From Pseudomonadota bacterium (GTDB lineage Bacteria; Pseudomonadota; Gammaproteobacteria; Steroidobacterales; Steroidobacteraceae): DNA of 51,577 nucleotides. Numbering within the stretch: the stretch's first letter is position 1; every line of letters begins with the position of its first letter. The stretch spans positions 1 through 51,577 of the forward strand of contig JAKARC010000016.1 of the NCBI GenBank assembly GCA_021822385.1, given 5' to 3'. Below the pieces are notes generated by a model. The model was not told where the DNA came from, ran no database searches, and was given only the letters and a program-made list of their open reading frames with translations. The translations under genes were made by a program, and so were the position numbers. This document shows positions 1 to 8,625 of the stretch, piece by piece.

Positions 1-581
1 AGCAAAACGCCATGATCGTCACTCGGGCGGTAATTGACGCCGTGCTGAAGCAGACGCACCGCGGCTGACCGTCACTCGGGACAGCCGCCCCAACGGCTGC
101 GCGAACCGCCCGCCGCAGACTGTCGGCGCAGCGGGGCGATACCCAGGCGGCATCTCCTGGGGGCCTGCGACCCGCGCCGGTGCAATCGTGCGCAGCCTGG
201 AGTAGTGCAAGGCACGCAACTGGCGGCCTGCGCCATCCGCGGGTGCGAGCCGGGTCGTGGAGTCGCGGTATCCGGCTCGATCGGGTGGAGTGCGTACGTT
301 CCGCGCCAGCGACTCCAGGTGCCACGTGCACCAGCGCGACTCCGACAATCGTGTCCGCAATGTGTCCATCGTTAACATGATCGACGACGCACGTTACGCG
401 CTTACGTCATTGTCAGCGACATGACAGGCAGCCGTCGGCATCAGGCCACGGGGCGCCGACGCTCACCGAAGAGGGTCACACGGCCAACCTTGTGCGGCCG
501 CGGCGGGGGATCGGCTCCAGGACGTGAACGCCGCAGACCCATCCACCTTCGGCCGCACTGTCATCACACGGTCATGCAGGC
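1..581. other. Left-edge stretch without a recognisable gene
   Basis: I see no convincing protein here. A 119-codon minus-strand frame (19-378) is Arg/Pro/Ala-rich and resembles nothing I know, as expected of an open frame in GC-rich DNA. An 11-base direct repeat (CGTCACTCGGG) lies at 17-27 and 70-80, and a small inverted repeat (TGTCA/TGACA) at 411-426. Neither can be assigned a role. The promoter of the gene starting at 582 should lie in the right part, but I cannot point to clear -35 and -10 boxes. Confidence 0.5.
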
Positions 582-1442
582 ATGGTGTACTCGGCGCTGT
601 CATACGCAGCGAGCCGCATAACGGTGCACGCCGCCGACGATCATTATCAGTTTCGCACGATCTGGATCTCGGATATCCACCTGGGCACCTCCGGCTGCCA
701 GGCAGACTATCTCCTCGACTTTCTGCGCACGCACAAGGCGCACACACTCTATCTGGTCGGCGACATCCTCGATGGCTGGCAGCTGAAGAGAAGCTGGTAC
801 TGGCCGCAGGCCCACAACGATGTCGTGCAGAAGATCCTGCGCACGGCGCGCAAGGGTACGAAGGTGATTTACGTTCCCGGCAATCACGACGAGCTCGTGC
901 GTCAGTTCATCGGTCTGCACCTGGGCGAAATCACCATCGCCGCCGAGGTCATTCATACGACCGCCGACGGCAAGCGGCTCTGGGTGGTGCACGGTGATCT
1001 GTTCGACACGGTGATGCAGCATGCGCGCTGGCTGGCTTATCTCGGGGACTCGATGTACACGCTGCTCCTTATGGCCAACCGCTGGCTCAACGCGCTGCGC
1101 CGGCGTTTCGGTCTACCGTACTGGTCGATGTCGCAGTACGTGAAGCACAAGGTCAAGAACGCAGTCAACTTCATTTCCGATTTCGAGCATGTGATGACTG
1201 AGGAGGCGCGCCGCCGGGGATGCGACGGGGTGGTCTGCGGACACATCCACAAGGCCGAGATGCGCCGGATCAACGGCATCCTCTATTGCAACGATGGCGA
1301 TTGGGTCGAAAGTCTGACCGCGCTGGCCGAGGACTTCGGCGGCACGCTGCACCTCATTCACTGGCGCACGCGCCTCGCGGAACCGATGAACCTCGGCCGC
1401 ATCGTCGATGAGCAGCCGCGGAGCGGATCGGTACCGGCGTGA
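582..1442 (+). CDS. LpxH-like calcineurin-fold metallophosphoesterase
   Basis: The 286-residue protein has the metallophosphoesterase signatures in order: SDIHLG (about residue 30), VGDILDGW (about 59), PGNHDE (about 96), VHGD (about 134) and a late CGHIHKA. These supply the Asp, Asn and His ligands of a two-metal centre. The closest family I recognise is UDP-2,3-diacylglucosamine diphosphatase (LpxH), which removes UMP in lipid A synthesis at the membrane. It is longer than E. coli LpxH (240 aa), with an insert rich in aromatic and basic residues around 150-185. A GT4 glycosyltransferase and diacylglycerol kinase follow on the same strand, fitting an envelope-lipid role. Whether it is the true LpxH or a paralogue on another phospho-substrate cannot be told from the sequence. 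Confidence 0.8.
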   Translation: MVYSALSYAASRITVHAADDHYQFRTIWISDIHLGTSGCQADYLLDFLRTHKAHTLYLVGDILDGWQLKRSWYWPQAHNDVVQKILRTARKGTKVIYVPGNHDELVRQFIGLHLGEITIAAEVIHTTADGKRLWVVHGDLFDTVMQHARWLAYLGDSMYTLLLMANRWLNALRRRFGLPYWSMSQYVKHKVKNAVNFISDFEHVMTEEARRRGCDGVVCGHIHKAEMRRINGILYCNDGDWVESLTALAEDFGGTLHLIHWRTRLAEPMNLGRIVDEQPRSGSVPA

Positions 1443-1546
1443 CGGCACGCCGCCGGCCCGACAGTCCGCACACACCTGCGCGTGGGTAGGCAATAGCGTG
1501 CGCCGGCACGCCACAGTGCGAGTGACAGTCGTCGTGGAGACAAGCG

Positions 1547-2593
1547 ATGAAGATCATGATCGTGACCGATGCCTGGAAACCACAGATGAACGGCGTGGTG
1601 CGGACACTGCAGATCACGGCGCGCGAGCTGCAGGCGCTCAATCATTCGGTCGACTTCCTGACACCTCTGGAATTCTCGACGTTCCCGTGCCCGACCTATC
1701 CGGATATCCGCCTGTCCCTGTTTGCCCGTCGTAAGGTATTTCAGCGCATCCTCGCGGCCGATCCCGATGCCTTGCATATTGCGACCGAGGGCCCGCTCGG
1801 CATGGCCGCACGGCGCTTTGCGTTGCAGCATCGATTGCCGTTCTCTACGGCCTATCACACGCGTTTTCCGCAATATGTGCACGCCCGGATCGGGCTGTCG
1901 CCGGCCGTGACGTACGGCTTCCTGCGCTGGTTCCATGCGCCGTCGAGCGCCGTCATGGTGCCGACCGAGGGCATCAGAGACGAACTGCTGTCGCGTGGGT
2001 TCAGGAATGTTGTCAGATGGTCACGCGGGGTGGATCTGGAAATCTTCAGGCCACAGCCAAGCAGGCGGCTGCGCAGCGAACCGCCGATCTTTCTGTACGT
2101 CGGCCGAGTTGCCGTCGAGAAGAACGTCGAGGCCTTTCTTGCGCTTGATCTTCCGGGCTCGAAGTGGGTCGTGGGGGTGGGACCGGCGCTGAAAACCATC
2201 CGTGCACGCTATCCGACCGTGAACTATCTCGGGCTGCTCGATCAGCATGAGCTCGCACAGGTGTACGCCGCCGCTGATGTGTTCGTGTTCCCGAGCCGGA
2301 CCGATACGTTCGGGCTGGTGCTGCTCGAGGCCATGGCCTGCGGTCTGCCCGTTGCCGCCTACCCGGTGACCGGACCGCTCGATGTCCTCGGGGATGCGCC
2401 GACCGCGGGCATCCTGCACGCGGACCTGCGCAGCGCGTGTCTTGATGCGCTCAAACTGCGCCGCGAGGATGCCGCCGCCCATGCGCGCAGGTTCTCGTGG
2501 CAGGCGGCCACCGAGCAGTTCCTGTCACATCTGCACCCGCGCGCACGGAGCGCGGCGCTGCCGCCGCCACTCCCCGACGCGAGCCGGGCGTGA
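1547..2593 (+). CDS. GT4-family glycosyltransferase
   Basis: This 348-residue retaining glycosyltransferase has a GT-B fold. The N-terminal half starts with a Rossmann strand and the Gly loop DAWKPQMNGVVRT; the C-terminal half carries FLYVGRVAVEKN and the donor-binding motif EAMACGLPVAAYP (E at about residue 265). It resembles GDP-mannose- or UDP-sugar-dependent glycolipid mannosyl/glucosyltransferases. It has no signal peptide and would act at the inner leaflet. The start has a GGAG stretch upstream. It lies 104 bases after the LpxH-like gene and 14 bases before dgkA, so a lipid-glycosylating unit is plausible. Sugar donor and acceptor are not determinable here. Confidence 0.85.
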   Translation: MKIMIVTDAWKPQMNGVVRTLQITARELQALNHSVDFLTPLEFSTFPCPTYPDIRLSLFARRKVFQRILAADPDALHIATEGPLGMAARRFALQHRLPFSTAYHTRFPQYVHARIGLSPAVTYGFLRWFHAPSSAVMVPTEGIRDELLSRGFRNVVRWSRGVDLEIFRPQPSRRLRSEPPIFLYVGRVAVEKNVEAFLALDLPGSKWVVGVGPALKTIRARYPTVNYLGLLDQHELAQVYAAADVFVFPSRTDTFGLVLLEAMACGLPVAAYPVTGPLDVLGDAPTAGILHADLRSACLDALKLRREDAAAHARRFSWQAATEQFLSHLHPRARSAALPPPLPDASRA

Positions 2594-2607
2594 GGTCAGG
2601 AACCAAT

Positions 2608-3003
2608 ATGGATTACTCGAGCGAGCACAATCCGCACAAGGGCAACCGCGGGCTCGCGCGCGCCTGGCAGGCGGGCAAGAACTCCTGGAGCGGATTGGTG
2701 TTCGCGATCCGCGAGGAAAGCGCGTTCCGCCAGGAACTGCTGCTGACGGCATGCCTCATTCCGCTCGCGCTGCTGCTGCCCTTCAGCACGGTCGAGCGCC
2801 TGATGCTGATCGGATCGGTGGTCCTGGTGCTGATCGTGGAACTCGTGAACTCGAGCATCGAGGCTGCGATCGATCGGATCTCGTTCGAGCATCACGGACT
2901 GTCCAAGCGCGCCAAGGACTATGGCAGTGCGGCGGTCGCGCTGGCGCTGCTCATGTGCGCCATGATGTGGATCACGCTCGTATGCCGTGTGTTCGCCGGC
3001 TGA
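2608..3003 (+). CDS. dgkA: Diacylglycerol kinase (prokaryotic DgkA type)
   Basis: The 131-residue integral membrane protein has three predicted helices and the family signature ELVNSSIEAAIDRI, which contains the catalytic Glu, plus the N-terminal EESAFRQE segment. E. coli DgkA is 122 residues. It phosphorylates diacylglycerol to phosphatidate with ATP, recycling diacylglycerol made during envelope biogenesis. I place the start at ATG 2608 because a GAGGTCAGGA ribosome-binding stretch ends just before it and the family begins close to here; an open frame continues upstream to 2497 but overlaps the glycosyltransferase. Gene order suggests co-transcription with the two lipid genes before it. Confidence 0.9.
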   Translation: MDYSSEHNPHKGNRGLARAWQAGKNSWSGLVFAIREESAFRQELLLTACLIPLALLLPFSTVERLMLIGSVVLVLIVELVNSSIEAAIDRISFEHHGLSKRAKDYGSAAVALALLMCAMMWITLVCRVFAG

Positions 3004-3076
3004 GCGCACGCCCCTTACGCCAGGGTATTGCCGGACTGCGCGTCGGCACCGCTGCGGCGAGGCCGCAGCAACCAAA

Positions 3077-3102
3077 CGGCCCAATCCGAGTGGAGTGGGC
3101 CG
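3077..3102. terminator. Weak hairpin between convergent dgkA and rho
   Basis: A 7-base inverted repeat (CGGCCCA/TGGGCCG) with a 12-base loop lies in the 254-base convergent gap between dgkA and rho. No T-run follows on either strand, so it is only a candidate transcription barrier. Confidence 0.2.
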
Positions 3103-3257
3103 GATGATCTTTGCGTACGCACCGGGCGTCGCTATGTTGCTTCAGGTTTGAAGCGCGCACCGCCGCCGGCCCTATACGGCCACTGGCGGGCAAACATGCG
3201 TCATCTTCCGGTGCCCGGAGTCGAAATCAGACCGCTTTGCCGCCCCCGCACAACGGC

Positions 3258-4706
3258 TCAGCGCTTCATCGATTCGAAGAACTCGCCGTTCGACTTGGTG
3301 TCCTTGAGCTTATCGAGCAGGAATTCCACGGCGGCAAGCTCGTCCATCGGGTGCAGGAGCTTGCGCAGGATCCACATCTTGGCGAGCTCGCCCGGATCGG
3401 TGATGAGCTCCTCCTTGCGCGTGCCGGACCGGTTGATGTTGACCGCCGGAAAGACGCGCTTCTCGGAAATGCGCCGGTCCAGGTGAATTTCGCTGTTACC
3501 GGTGCCCTTGAACTCCTCATAGATGACATCGTCCATCTTCGAGCCGGTGTCGATCAGCGCGGTGGCAAGGATGGTGAGGCTGCCGCCCTCCTCGATGTTG
3601 CGCGCCGCACCGAAGAAGCGCTTCGGCCGCTGCAACGCGTTTGCATCGACGCCGCCGGTCAGCACCTTGCCTGAGGAGGGCACCACGGTGTTGTAGGCGC
3701 GCGCCAGGCGCGTGATCGAGTCGAGCAGGATGACCACGTCCTTCTTGTGCTCGACCAGGCGCTTGGCCTTCTCGATGACCATCTCGGCGACCTGCACGTG
3801 GCGGGCAGCCGGCTCATCGAAAGTGCTCGAGACCACCTCGCCTTTGACGGTGCGTTGCATCTCGGTCACTTCCTCGGGCCGCTCATCGATGAGCAGCACG
3901 ATCAAGTACACCTCCGGCTGATTGGCGGTGAGGGAGGTGGCGATGTTCTGCAGCAGCATCGTCTTGCCGGCCTTCGGCGGCGAGACGATCAGTCCGCGCT
4001 GCCCCTTGCCGATCGGCGCCACCAGATCGATGGTGCGCGCGGTGAGATCCTCCGTCGAGCCGTTGCCGCGTTCGAGCTTCAGGCGCCTGGTCGGATGCAG
4101 GGGCGTGAGGTTCTCGAACAGCACCTTGTTGCGCGAGCTCTCCGGAGAATCGAAGTTGATCTCGCCGACCTTCAGCAGCGCGAAATAGCGCTCCCCATCC
4201 TTCGGCGGGCGGATCAGTCCGGAGATCGTGTCGCCGGTGCGCAGATTAAACCGGCGGATCTGGCTCGGGCTGATGTAGATGTCGTCGGGACCGGCCAGAT
4301 ACGACCCGTCGGCCGAGCGCAGGAAGCCGAAGCCGTCCTGCAGGATCTCGAGCACGCCATCGCCATAGATGTTCTCGCCGTTGCGGGCATGCGCCTTGAG
4401 GATCGAGAAGATGATGTCCTGCTTGCGCGAGCGGGCGAGATTCTCGAGCCCCATCGACTCGGCGACCTTCACCAGCTCGTGAATGGGCTTGGACTTCAGG
4501 TCCGTCAGGCTCATCGAATTGCGCGACTGGGCGAGCTCGGCCGGACTGATGATCTCCGATTCATCGGCGTCGAAGACGTCGTCATGCAGCGGCTCTTCCG
4601 GACGGCCGCCGGTATTGCCGTTGGCACGATTGCCATCGCGCTCGCGATTGCCGTGGCGCTGGCCCTTGGACCGGTTCCGGCCCTGATTGCCGAGGTAGCC
4701 TCTCAC
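3258..4706 (-). CDS. rho: Transcription termination factor Rho
   Basis: Rho is a hexameric RNA-dependent ATPase that ends transcription. The chain shows the Rho N-terminal helical domain, a cold-shock-like RNA-binding domain ([14 protein letters not shown], residues 117-130), Walker A SPPKAGKT (242-249), Walker B VVILLDS (324-330) and the Q-loop [10 protein letters not shown] (344-353). The chosen start is GTG 4706, overlapping the trxA stop by four bases (GTGA). This gives 482 residues with a 64-residue Arg/Asn/Gly-rich leader before MSLTDLKSK, where E. coli-type Rho begins. An internal start at that Met (4514) would give 418 residues, close to the usual 419. The family call is certain; the length is open. 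Confidence 0.95.
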   Translation of the reverse strand: MRGYLGNQGRNRSKGQRHGNRERDGNRANGNTGGRPEEPLHDDVFDADESEIISPAELAQSRNSMSLTDLKSKPIHELVKVAESMGLENLARSRKQDIIFSILKAHARNGENIYGDGVLEILQDGFGFLRSADGSYLAGPDDIYISPSQIRRFNLRTGDTISGLIRPPKDGERYFALLKVGEINFDSPESSRNKVLFENLTPLHPTRRLKLERGNGSTEDLTARTIDLVAPIGKGQRGLIVSPPKAGKTMLLQNIATSLTANQPEVYLIVLLIDERPEEVTEMQRTVKGEVVSSTFDEPAARHVQVAEMVIEKAKRLVEHKKDVVILLDSITRLARAYNTVVPSSGKVLTGGVDANALQRPKRFFGAARNIEEGGSLTILATALIDTGSKMDDVIYEEFKGTGNSEIHLDRRISEKRVFPAVNINRSGTRKEELITDPGELAKMWILRKLLHPMDELAAVEFLLDKLKDTKSNGEFFESMKR

Positions 4707-5032
4707 AGGTTGCTTTCCAGGAATGCCGACAGTTGCGACTTTGAGACCGCGCCGACTTTCTGCGCCTCGACCGTGCCGTTCTTGAACAGAATCAGCGTCG
4801 GGATGCCGCGGATGCCGTATTTCGGCGGCGTATGCGGATTCTCGTCGATATTGAGTTTGGCGACCGTGACGCGCTCGCCGTATTCGCCCGCGATCTCATC
4901 GAGGATCGGGGCGATCATCTTGCATGGACCACACCATTCGGCCCAGAAATCGAGCAACACGGGCTTCTCGGACTTCAGGACATCCTGTTCGAATGTGGCG
5001 TCTGTGGTATGGACGATGTGCGGATTGCTCAC
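4703..5032 (-). CDS. trxA: Thioredoxin 1
   Basis: The 109-residue cytoplasmic thioredoxin has the redox motif WCGPC (Cys34 and Cys37), the buried Asp in LLDFWAEW, and the cis-proline loop RGIPTL. It reduces protein disulfides and is itself reduced by thioredoxin reductase. Start codon is GTG 5032 with GGAGG eight bases upstream. Its stop overlaps the rho start in GTGA, suggesting translational coupling. trxA-rho facing rhlB is a conserved arrangement, also seen in E. coli. Confidence 0.97.
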   Translation of the reverse strand: MSNPHIVHTTDATFEQDVLKSEKPVLLDFWAEWCGPCKMIAPILDEIAGEYGERVTVAKLNIDENPHTPPKYGIRGIPTLILFKNGTVEAQKVGAVSKSQLSAFLESNL

Positions 5033-5499
5033 GCGGTCAACCTCCGTCGAAGGCAGAGTTTTGGTTGGGATTCAGCGTACGGTTATTGAGCTGGGGTGGC
5101 GGGCCACGGAGCGACCCCGCCGGAACTGCCCGCCAATACGATTACACTGAGTCGTGAAGTAATGAGGTATTGAGCTTGATTCAATTAGGATGGTGCCTGC
5201 CTGGAACGCCCTCGGGGGCCAGCAGGCGCGGACCGGAAGGTCCACCCACTGGCTGCTTTTTAGCGCTTTCAGGATGGTTTTGCAAGGCCCATGCCGGCCC
5301 GCGGTCAACGTCCCGAACCGGCGCCCCGCGTCGCCCGGGCAACCACAGCATCGGTCGATGCACTCCCGATGCATCCGGCCGCCGCTGCGCGCACGAGGTC
5401 GTGTAGCATGGGCGGAAAATAGACAGCCGAATCATACCACAAGCGCATCAGCGGCGCCTTTCGTGCACTCCGGTGCAGCGGGCGCGCGCGGGAGAATCG
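5033..5499. promoter_or_regulatory. Divergent control region between trxA-rho and rhlB
   Basis: This 467-base gap separates the divergent trxA and rhlB starts and must hold both promoters. Bases about 5125-5190 are clearly more AT-rich than the flanks and contain a short TTGATTCAA palindrome. I could not fix -35/-10 pairs on either strand with confidence. The open frames inside have atypical composition and no recognisable similarity. A long rhlB leader would be possible if the promoter lies in the AT-rich part. Confidence 0.4.
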
Positions 5500-6810
5500 A
5501 TGAACGAATCCACTGCAGCCCCCGTCATGAATTTCGCGAGCCTGGGACTCGCCGCGGAGGTCCTCGCCGGCATTCGTGACGCGGGGTTCACTCAGTGCAC
5601 GCCCATTCAGTCCCGAACGCTGCCGATTGCCCTCACCGGCGCCGATGTGGCCGGCCAGGCCCAGACCGGCACGGGCAAAACGGCCGCATTCCTTGTGGCC
5701 CTGTACCAGACGTTGCTCACACGCGCGCCGCTTCCGGGACACGCATCCACCTCGATCCGTGCCCTGATCGTCGCTCCGACCCGCGAGCTCGCGGTGCAGA
5801 TCCATCACGATGCCGAGACCCTCGGCCGACACACCGGCCTGCGGCATGCCGTGGTCTACGGGGGCATCGATTACGACAAACAGCGGCGCACGCTCGAAGC
5901 GGGCATCGACGTGCTGATCGGCACGCCGGGACGGCTGATCGACTACTACAAGCAGCACGTCTTCGACCTGAAGCACACGCAGACGCTGGTGCTCGATGAA
6001 GCGGACCGGATGTTCGATCTCGGCTTCATCGCCGATATCCGCTATCTGCTGCGCCGGCTGCCGCCGCCGCAGCGACGCCAGTCCATGTTGTTTTCCGCAA
6101 CGCTGTCGTACCGTGTTCTCGAGCTAGCCTACGAGCACATGAACAACCCGGAGCTGGTGCGCATCGAGCCGGACAAGAAGACCGTCGCAGGGGTGCGCCA
6201 GATCATGTACTACCCGGCGATGGAGGAGAAGATCCCGCTGCTGATCGGACTGCTGCGCCAGAACGAGGCGCGCCGCACCATGATCTTCGTCAACACCAAG
6301 CGGATGGCCGAGCGGCTCGAGGCAACACTGCGGGCCAATGACTTCCATGCGCAGGCGCTCTCGGGCGATGTCCCGCAGGCCAAGCGACTGCGCTTCCTGC
6401 GGGATTTCCACAACGGTGATCTGGCGGTGTTGATCGCCACCGACGTCGCCTCGCGCGGCCTGCACATTCCCGAAGTGAGCCATGTCTTCAATTTCGATCT
6501 GCCGCAGGATGCGGCCGATTACGTCCATCGCATCGGCCGCACTGCGCGCGCCGGCGCGCAAGGCGATGCAATCAGCTTCGCCTGCGAGGAATACGCCGTC
6601 GGTCTGCCGGATATCGAGCAGTACATCGGCCACAAGATACCTTCGGCGCCGATCACGCCGGACATGCTCGCCACCGGGCTCACCGCCGCGCAACCGGGGC
6701 CCGAGCGCCGGCGCCCGCCCCGGCGCGGTCAGACGCACTCCGCGCAGCGCTCCGGCGCCGCCCGACCGCCGAGCCGGCGTGCCGGCGGCAAGCCGCGCCG
6801 ATCAAGATGA
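5500..6810 (+). CDS. rhlB: DEAD-box RNA helicase RhlB
   Basis: The 436-residue helicase shows AQTGTGKT (54-61), PTRELA (93-98), TPGR (142-145), DEAD (166-169), SAT (199-201) and [10 protein letters not shown] in the second RecA domain. It unwinds RNA and, in Gammaproteobacteria, works with RNase E in the degradosome. The tail after about residue 390 is Arg/Pro-rich and disordered, as in RhlB-type helicases. The start at ATG 5500 follows a GGGAGAA site and matches the family; an upstream in-frame start at 5473 lacks support. Its position facing trxA-rho supports RhlB over other DEAD-box members. Confidence 0.9.
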   Translation: MNESTAAPVMNFASLGLAAEVLAGIRDAGFTQCTPIQSRTLPIALTGADVAGQAQTGTGKTAAFLVALYQTLLTRAPLPGHASTSIRALIVAPTRELAVQIHHDAETLGRHTGLRHAVVYGGIDYDKQRRTLEAGIDVLIGTPGRLIDYYKQHVFDLKHTQTLVLDEADRMFDLGFIADIRYLLRRLPPPQRRQSMLFSATLSYRVLELAYEHMNNPELVRIEPDKKTVAGVRQIMYYPAMEEKIPLLIGLLRQNEARRTMIFVNTKRMAERLEATLRANDFHAQALSGDVPQAKRLRFLRDFHNGDLAVLIATDVASRGLHIPEVSHVFNFDLPQDAADYVHRIGRTARAGAQGDAISFACEEYAVGLPDIEQYIGHKIPSAPITPDMLATGLTAAQPGPERRRPPRRGQTHSAQRSGAARPPSRRAGGKPRRSR

Positions 6811-6916
6811 GGTGCCCGCCGGCGCGCCGTGCGGCGTATGATGGTATGGCGGACCGGCACTCTGCGGGACGCTCCGGTCCGCGCCGGCAGCTCCGGTTGA
6901 TCGACCGCACCGCGCC

Positions 6917-7147
6917 ATGACCGATACCGAACCCGAAGACAACATCGACCGCAAGCTGTTTCGCAACATCGAGAAACTGCGGCAGCTGCGTATCGAGCAT
7001 CGCGACCTCGACGAGGTGATCGGACGGCTGTCGCTCGATCTGCACATCGACGAGCTGCAGCTGAAGCGGCTGAAGAAGCGCAAGCTCATCCTGAAGGATC
7101 AGATCCATCGGCTCGAGAGCGAGCTCATTCCGGACCTGAACGCCTAG
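6917..7147 (+). CDS. YdcH-like DUF465 small helical protein
   Basis: This 76-residue, highly charged protein is predicted to be almost entirely helical, with heptad-like Leu spacing and a basic KRLKKRKL segment. It matches the DUF465/YdcH family of small coiled-coil proteins, whose function is poorly known. It starts 106 bases after rhlB on the same strand and converges with the decarboxylase gene. No signal peptide or membrane segment is visible. Confidence 0.75.
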   Translation: MTDTEPEDNIDRKLFRNIEKLRQLRIEHRDLDEVIGRLSLDLHIDELQLKRLKKRKLILKDQIHRLESELIPDLNA

Positions 7148-7178
7148 CCGCCCAGCCGACCGGCCCGTCGCGGGCGCA

Positions 7179-8600
7179 TCACGCGGCTCTGACCACCTCC
7201 TGCAGCAGTGCCCACAGCGCCTCGACGTGGTGCCGCTCGGTGCCTTCCACCCCGAAGGATATCCGCACCATCCACTGGCCATCGAGCAGCGCCGAGGTCA
7301 GGTACGCGCGGCCGGATTCGTTGACGCGGCGTGCCCAGGCCAACGTGTGCCGATCGAGCGCGTCGCCCGCGACGCCCGGAGGCTCGTGACGCACGCACAC
7401 CGTCTGCAGCGGCACGGGCGCCAGACGCCGCCAGTGCTCCGTCGCATCGATGCGATCGGCCAACCAGCGCGCATGCTCCAGATCGCGCCGCAGACGCGCC
7501 GCAAGACCCGCCACGCCCTGCTCGCGGATCAGGAACCACAGTTTCAAGGCGCGCATGCGCCGGCCGAGCGGAATACCCCAGTCGCGCAGATTCGTCACGG
7601 CCTCATCCGCCGCTGTCCGCAGGTAGCTCGGACTGCTCGACATGACGCGGATCAGATGCTGCGGATCGCGTACGTAGTAGACCGAACAGTCGAAGGCGGC
7701 GCCGAGCCACTTGTGTGGATTGACGACGAGCGAGTCGGCGGATTCGACACCCTGCCACAACGCACGGCACTCCGGCAGGATCATGGCCGAGCCGCCCATG
7801 GCGGCATCGACATGCAACCACAGACCGTGCGACTCGGCGAGAGCGGCGAGATCGGCCAGCGGATCGATGGCCGTCGTCGCCGTCGAGCCCACCGTCCCGA
7901 CCAGCGCGCAGGGCCGTGCCCCGCGCCGAACATCCGCCGCGATCGCCGCCTGCAGCGCGTCGGGGCGCATCCGGTACTGCTCGTCCACCGGGATCACACG
8001 CAGATTGTCGCGCCCAAATCCAGCCAGCAGCGCCGCCTTTTCCACGGAACTGTGACTCTGACTCGACAGGTATACGGTCAGCGGCACGGGGCTCGCCTGC
8101 AACCCGCCATGCGCGGCGCCGTAATCCGTCGCCCGTTCGCGCGCGCACAGCAGCGCCACCAGCGTGGCCGTCGAGGCGGTGTCCTGAATGACGCCGCTCC
8201 AGCCCGGCGACAGACCCATCATCTGGCGCAACCAGTCGGTGACCCCTTCCTCGAGCTCGGTGAGCGCCGGACTCGCCTGCCAGTTGAGTCCGAGCTGTGC
8301 CAGACCGGTGCTCGCCAGATCGCCGAGCACGGCGGCGAGCGCGCTGTTGGCGGGGAAATACGCGAAGAAACGCGGGTCCTGCCAATGCGTGCAGGCCGGG
8401 AGAATGACGCGCGCGAGATCCGCCAGAATCTCGTCCATCGGCTCGCGTTCGAGCGGCGGGCCGCTCGGCAGCTGGCTGCGCACCGCCCCGGGCGTCGCGC
8501 GCGACATGACCGGGAAGACGCCCTGGGCGCAATCGCGCCGGTAGTCGGCGATCCAGTCGATCAGCGTATGACCGAAGCGGCGGAATTCCTCGCAGTCCAC
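7179..8600 (-). CDS. PLP-dependent aromatic-L-amino-acid decarboxylase family protein
   Basis: The 473-residue group II PLP decarboxylase has HWQDPRFFAYFPANS near residue 72, His183 positioned to stack on PLP, VDAA with Asp265 for the pyridine nitrogen, and NPHKW with the Schiff-base Lys297. Length and motif spacing match the DOPA/tryptophan decarboxylase family. These enzymes decarboxylate aromatic amino acids to amines, but bacterial members vary in substrate (Tyr, Trp, Phe, others), which is not readable here. It lies 25 bases after tldD on the same strand, so it may be the last gene of the holA-to-tldD run, an unusual neighbour for a catabolic or amine-forming enzyme. Confidence 0.85.
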   Translation of the reverse strand: MDCEEFRRFGHTLIDWIADYRRDCAQGVFPVMSRATPGAVRSQLPSGPPLEREPMDEILADLARVILPACTHWQDPRFFAYFPANSALAAVLGDLASTGLAQLGLNWQASPALTELEEGVTDWLRQMMGLSPGWSGVIQDTASTATLVALLCARERATDYGAAHGGLQASPVPLTVYLSSQSHSSVEKAALLAGFGRDNLRVIPVDEQYRMRPDALQAAIAADVRRGARPCALVGTVGSTATTAIDPLADLAALAESHGLWLHVDAAMGGSAMILPECRALWQGVESADSLVVNPHKWLGAAFDCSVYYVRDPQHLIRVMSSSPSYLRTAADEAVTNLRDWGIPLGRRMRALKLWFLIREQGVAGLAARLRRDLEHARWLADRIDATEHWRRLAPVPLQTVCVRHEPPGVAGDALDRHTLAWARRVNESGRAYLTSALLDGQWMVRISFGVEGTERHHVEALWALLQEVVRAA

Positions 8601-8625
8601 GCGCGCAATCCTCCCGCGGCCCTGC

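Noticed and set aside
19-378. 119-codon minus-strand frame at the left edge
   Set aside because: Arg/Pro/Ala-rich, no family resemblance and no convincing ribosome-binding site.
3747-5150. 467-codon plus-strand open frame over rho and trxA
   Set aside because: It is antisense to rho, which has all family motifs; the frame is Leu/Arg/Asp-rich and without recognisable domains, as expected of complementary GC-rich coding DNA.
5072-5374. 100-codon frame in the trxA-rhlB gap
   Set aside because: Composition is atypical and it overlaps the expected promoter region; no similarity recognised.
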